Program-made: the position numbers and the translations under genes | Shown: one piece after another, positions 31,073 through 34,527 of the stretch | Layout: every line of letters starts with the position of its first letter | Position numbering within the stretch: the stretch's first letter is position 1 | The notes under the pieces: generated by a model | The model's database searches: none | The model's input: only the letters and a program-made list of their open reading frames with translations | Told to the model about the DNA's origin: nothing | Assembly: GCA_012799635.1 (NCBI GenBank) | Contig: JAAZKW010000013.1 | Coordinates: 1-34,527 of the forward strand | Length of the DNA stretch: 34,527 nucleotides | Source of the DNA: Mollicutes bacterium | GTDB lineage: Bacteria > Bacillota_I > Bacilli_A > RF39 > UBA660 | Direction of reading: 5' to 3'

Positions 31073-31988
31073 TGTTTTAAAAAAAGAAGTAATAGAAAAT
31101 CTCAATATTAAAGAGGATGGTATATATGTTGATGCTACAGTCGGATATGCTGGACACTCTAAGGAAATCTTAGAAAAGTGTAAAAAGGGTTATTTGTTCG
31201 CCTTCGATGAGGATATAAATGCAATTGAGTATTCAAGAAAAGTTTTATCTTCAATACGTGATAACTTTCAAATTTTTAAAGAAAACTTTGTCAATATGAA
31301 AAATGTTTTGAATGACGTGGATGTTACAAAAGTAGATGGAATTCTTTTTGACTTAGGGTTTTCTTCACCACAAATTGACGATTCATCAAGGGGGTTTTCA
31401 TTTATGGTGGATGGTCCGCTTGATATGAGGATGAACAAAGATGGGAAGATTTGTGCTAAAGATATTGTAAATTCTTATTCAAAAGAAAAACTTATGCAAG
31501 TATTTTATGAATATGGCGAAGAAAAGTTATCTAAAGTTATTGCCAATAAAATATATGAAGAAAGAAAAGCTAAAGAAATTAATAGTACTTTAGAACTAGT
31601 GGCAATAATTAAAAAGGCAGTAGGAGCTAATTATTTTTATAAACGTCATCCTGAAAGACAAATATTTCAAGCAATTAGAATAGAAGTTAATAAAGAGCTT
31701 GATGTACTTGAAAAAGTATTGCCCGATGCAATAGATCTTCTTAATAAAAAGGGAAGAATGTGTGTAATAACATTTCATTCCCTAGAAGATAGAATAGTTA
31801 AGAAGATATTTAAAAAATATAGTGATATTAATAGTTTATATAAAGGACTTCCCGAAAAAGAGATTCCAGATAAATATAAACCAAAGATAAAAATTATTAA
31901 TCATAAAGTAATAATAGCAAGTGAAAAAGAATTAAAAGAAAATTCAAGAAGTCATAGTGCGAAATTAAGAATAATAGAAAGGATCTAA
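31053..31988 (+). CDS. rsmH: 16S rRNA (cytosine-1402-N4)-methyltransferase RsmH, TTG start
   Basis: RsmH methylates N4 of C1402 in the ribosomal P site. The product shows the SAM-binding YVDATVGYAGHS, LFDLGFSSPQIDDSSRGFSF and GPLDMRMN motifs, and a C-terminal SRSHSAKLRIIER. I place the start at TTG 31053: the Shine-Dalgarno GGAG at 31042-31045 is 7 nt away, and the product then begins (M)KTYHYSVLKKEV, as is normal for RsmH (311 residues). A longer frame from ATG 30984 would add 23 basic residues lying fully inside mraZ. The 20-nt overlap with mraZ points to coupled translation. Confidence 0.93.
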   Translation: MKTYHYSVLKKEVIENLNIKEDGIYVDATVGYAGHSKEILEKCKKGYLFAFDEDINAIEYSRKVLSSIRDNFQIFKENFVNMKNVLNDVDVTKVDGILFDLGFSSPQIDDSSRGFSFMVDGPLDMRMNKDGKICAKDIVNSYSKEKLMQVFYEYGEEKLSKVIANKIYEERKAKEINSTLELVAIIKKAVGANYFYKRHPERQIFQAIRIEVNKELDVLEKVLPDAIDLLNKKGRMCVITFHSLEDRIVKKIFKKYSDINSLYKGLPEKEIPDKYKPKIKIINHKVIIASEKELKENSRSHSAKLRIIERI

Positions 31989-31989
31989 A

Positions 31990-32283
31990 ATGGCTAGAAA
32001 GAAAGGAAAAAGATTAAAGCTTCTAAAAGGTGAAAAACTAATGTATTTTACTATTCTTTTTTTAATGGCTTTTATCCCAATAATGTATGTTTATACATCA
32101 AATATGGTTACAAAAACAAACTATGATGTTGAATCATTAAAAAATAAAATAGAAAAACAAAAAGAAGAAAATGAAAGCTTATCAATGCAAAAAGATGAAT
32201 TAGCATCACTTGAAAATATTCAAAGTATTGCAGATGAATATGGCCTTTCTTATGATAATACTAGTATTTTAGTAGTTAAGTAA
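31990..32283 (+). CDS. ftsL: Cell division protein FtsL-like
   Basis: The 97-residue bitopic protein has a basic cytoplasmic N-terminus (MARKKGKRLKLLKGEK), one membrane helix (about 17-36) and an extracellular coiled coil (VESLKNKIEKQKEENESLS). This is the FtsL layout, and it occupies the normal position between rsmH and the PBP. FtsL joins DivIC/FtsB to activate septal wall synthesis. Sequence conservation in this family is low, so position and topology carry the call. It starts 1 nt after rsmH and ends 2 nt before the PBP gene. Confidence 0.85.
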   Translation: MARKKGKRLKLLKGEKLMYFTILFLMAFIPIMYVYTSNMVTKTNYDVESLKNKIEKQKEENESLSMQKDELASLENIQSIADEYGLSYDNTSILVVK

Positions 32284-32285
32284 TT

Positions 32286-34391
32286 ATGAAAAAAAAGGTA
32301 ACAGTTAGACCAGACATTATAACTTTTTTAATTGTTACTTTTTGTTTGCTTGGAATTATTGGTAAGCTTATATATGTGTCATTATCTTCAAAGGTAGATG
32401 GTAAAGATTTAAAGTTATTGGCATCTAAAAGATATACTAAGACAAAAACGCTTCATGCATCAAGGGGAAATATATATGATCATAATGGTGAAGTGTTAGC
32501 TTTATCAGTTAATTCATATGATTTAATTGCTTATGTTAATCCTAAAAGAACTACGAATATTAATAAACCAAATCATGTTGTTGATAAAGAAAAAACGGCT
32601 AGATTACTTTCTCCAATAATTGGAATGAGTGAAGCAGATATTTTAGAACAATTAAATAAGAATTTGGTTAATGAAAATCTATATCAAGTGGAATTTGGAA
32701 GTAAAGGCAAAGGACTAACTGAAAAGGTAAGAAAACAAATAGAGTTGTTAAATTTACCAGGAATAGATTTTATCGAAGGAACTAAAAGATATTATAAGAT
32801 GGGAGATTTTGCATCATATATTATTGGTTATGCTAAAAAGGGGGAAGATAATCAAATAAAGGGAGAACTTGGAATAGAAAGTTATTTTAATAATGAATTA
32901 TCTGGAGAAGATGGTTATATTAAGTATGAATCTGATGCTCGGGGATATAAGCTTCCTTATAGTAAAGAAATGAAAGTACCTGCTAAAAAGGGAGAAGATA
33001 TATATTTAACAATAGATAGTAATATAGAACTAATTACTAAGAATGCTTTAGGAACTCTTTCTAAAAATTATAATTTTGATTGGGCAATTATGTCAGTGTT
33101 AGATGCTAAGACTGGGGAAATTGTAGCCTCAAGCACATATCCATCTTTTGATCCAAATAATTTAAATACTTTAAAAGATTATTTAAATCCTTTAGTTTCC
33201 TATGCTTATGAACCAGGTTCGACTATGAAAATATTTTCATGGTCAGCAGCAATGGAAGATGGAAGTTATAATGGAAATGCTACCTTTGAATCAGGATCAA
33301 TACCAGTGGCCGATGTAGTTATTTCTGATGCAAACAGAAAAGGGTGGGGAACAATAACTTATGATAAGGGTTTTGCTTATTCATCTAATGTTGGGGCATC
33401 ACGTCTTGCTTTAAGTATTGGCGCTGAAAAACTGACTCATCAATATGATTTATTTGGCTTTGGTAAAAAAACCGGAATAGAACTTTCTGGGGAACTGGAA
33501 GGAACAGTTAATATTAGGTATAAATCAGAGCTTGCAAATGCAGCTTTTGGTCAAGGGTTAACGGTGACTCCAATTCAGCTAATGCAAGCTGTTACATCTA
33601 TTTGTAATGATGGGATTATGTTAAAACCATATATTGTTAAAAGAATAATTGATGAAAATGATAATATAACTTATGAGGGAGCAAGAAGTGAAGTAGGAAG
33701 AGTAATTAGCAAACAGACTGCTGATAAAATGAAGAAGCTTATGTATAGTGCTAATTATGAAGGATTATCTACTTACTGGAGACCTAATACAGTAACAATG
33801 TTAATGAAAACAGGTACTGCTCAATTAGTAGTTAATGGAGAGTATTCTAAAGGTCTTTATGATACGATTTATTCAATAGTAGGAATCTTTCCTGAAGATA
33901 ATCCTAGATATATAATATATTCTGCAGTTCAAAGAATAGCAGGACCTCAAAGAGGTTTTGCTAACGTAGTAACAAAAGCTGTTGATGAAATAGCATCGTA
34001 TGCAAATATTACTAAAACAAATAATATTGAAGGTAAAACTCAAATTATAAAGTTAAAAAATTATATATCAAAAAATGTTAATGATACAGTTAATGAATTA
34101 AATCAAATTAATTTAAAACCCATTGTTATTGGTAATGGTTCATATGTAATTAATCAATATCCTAATCAAAAAAGTAAATTAGTACCAAATACAAAAGTAT
34201 TTATTATAACTAATTCAAAGGAAGTAATTATTCCTAATATGATTGGTTGGAGTTATTCAGAAGTAAAGAGTTTTGTAACGATAGCAGGTATCCAATATCA
34301 AATAAATGGTAGTGGTTATGTAACAAATCAAAGTATATCAGAAAACACTATATATGATAAAAATAGTGTGTTAGAAATAACTTTAAATTAA
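32286..34391 (+). CDS. Division penicillin-binding protein (PBP2B/FtsI/SpoVD type) with PASTA domains
   Basis: This is a class B PBP, a transpeptidase cross-linking septal peptidoglycan. The 701-residue product has a membrane anchor (about 11-31), a dimerisation domain (about 55-220) and a transpeptidase domain with S312-TM-K315, S366-S-N368 and K508-T-G510. Two PASTA repeats occupy about 575-701 (the second including VIIPNMIGWSYSEVKSF). All active-site motifs are intact. PASTA domains at the C-terminus are typical of Bacillota PBP2B/PBP2x and SpoVD. It is the last gene of the mraZ operon seen here; mraY would be expected next but an apparent insertion sequence follows. Confidence 0.94.
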   Translation: MKKKVTVRPDIITFLIVTFCLLGIIGKLIYVSLSSKVDGKDLKLLASKRYTKTKTLHASRGNIYDHNGEVLALSVNSYDLIAYVNPKRTTNINKPNHVVDKEKTARLLSPIIGMSEADILEQLNKNLVNENLYQVEFGSKGKGLTEKVRKQIELLNLPGIDFIEGTKRYYKMGDFASYIIGYAKKGEDNQIKGELGIESYFNNELSGEDGYIKYESDARGYKLPYSKEMKVPAKKGEDIYLTIDSNIELITKNALGTLSKNYNFDWAIMSVLDAKTGEIVASSTYPSFDPNNLNTLKDYLNPLVSYAYEPGSTMKIFSWSAAMEDGSYNGNATFESGSIPVADVVISDANRKGWGTITYDKGFAYSSNVGASRLALSIGAEKLTHQYDLFGFGKKTGIELSGELEGTVNIRYKSELANAAFGQGLTVTPIQLMQAVTSICNDGIMLKPYIVKRIIDENDNITYEGARSEVGRVISKQTADKMKKLMYSANYEGLSTYWRPNTVTMLMKTGTAQLVVNGEYSKGLYDTIYSIVGIFPEDNPRYIIYSAVQRIAGPQRGFANVVTKAVDEIASYANITKTNNIEGKTQIIKLKNYISKNVNDTVNELNQINLKPIVIGNGSYVINQYPNQKSKLVPNTKVFIITNSKEVIIPNMIGWSYSEVKSFVTIAGIQYQINGSGYVTNQSISENTIYDKNSVLEITLN

Positions 34392-34420
34392 AATATTCAT
34401 ATGTGTAATAGTTTTATGAT

Positions 34421-34527
34421 AATGTCAGTATAGTTAGTTTTTTGAAAATGTCAGTCTTATATAATATAATCTTCCTAGAAAGGAAGAAAATAATGAAAGG
34501 AAATATAATATTAACTATGAAAGAACA
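34421..34527 (+). mobile_element. Probable left end of an IS1202-like insertion sequence
   Basis: After the PBP gene come two direct copies of AATGTCAGT (34421-34429 and 34447-34455, 26 bp apart), then a TATAATATAAT-rich stretch, a ribosome-binding site and a short start of a gene. Repeated TGTCA motifs next to the start of a transposase are what I recall from IS1202-like (ISNCY) elements. The call is from memory, and the element runs out of the window. Confidence 0.4.
34493..34527 (+). CDS. Start of a probable transposase gene (truncated by window end)
   Basis: ATG at 34493 with AGAAAGGAAG upstream begins MKGNIILTMKE, and the window ends. IS1202-type transposases often begin with such a segment (LTMKEQ...) followed by a helix-turn-helix. 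Eleven residues are too few for certainty; an ordinary chromosomal gene is possible. Confidence 0.35.
   Translation, partial: MKGNIILTMKE

Noticed and set aside
1-34527. Mycoplasma-type code with TGA read as tryptophan
   Set aside because: Several genes end in TGA at the expected family length (ispE, the 16132 gene), tryptophans are encoded by TGG, and a full cell-wall gene set is present.

Overview
The window comes from a very AT-rich, walled, low-GC Bacillota-type bacterium. TGA acts as a normal stop (for example at the ends of ispE at 16105-16107 and of the 16132 gene), so this is not a Mycoplasma with code 4. It carries mraZ-rsmH-ftsL-PBP cell-wall genes, a sortase and a LonA. My inference is an uncultured gut Bacilli lineage (RF39- or Erysipelotrichales-like). 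The sequence alone does not settle this.

Layout. (1) 1-4192 is the right end of an integrative element: small accessory genes followed by two overlapping large serine recombinases. (2) 4193-4576 has no intact gene but holds a promoter, an RBS and a 32-codon relic that looks like the N-terminus of the ribosome-assembly GTPase RbgA. (3) 4577-15262 is mostly chromosomal single units: an unknown gene, a two-gene MacB-like ABC transporter pair, a CofE-like ligase, tRNA-Glu(CUC), another unknown gene, and a minus-strand GspE/PilB-type ATPase divergent from a further unknown gene. (4) 14423-21948 is a tight ten-gene run on the plus strand. It holds an unknown gene and ispE, then a set I do not recognise as any described system: a radical-SAM-like protein that has lost its catalytic cluster, a guanylate-kinase-like protein, a protein with an ADP-ribosyltransferase-like N-half and a P-loop-like C-half, two tandem DUF402 proteins, a full radical SAM enzyme whose N- and C-termini match the dead one, and a second radical SAM enzyme. 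(5) 22016-29707 holds an unknown gene, lon under a promoter with a strong palindrome, a class-B-like sortase lacking the usual arginine, and a 1257-residue secreted vWA protein with eleven near-identical 69-residue repeats and a long structured leader. (6) 29877-34391 is yceD-rpmF, then the start of the division and cell-wall cluster with MraZ boxes. (7) The last ~100 bp look like the left end of an insertion sequence placed where mraY would usually follow.

The most interesting part is 16132-21948. Four predicted nucleotide-handling proteins (Gmk-like, ART/P-loop and two DUF402) sit with two active and one apparently inactive radical SAM protein in a single transcription unit. No precursor peptide is visible. 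A pathway making or using a modified nucleotide, or a radical-SAM protein-modification system, are both open possibilities.
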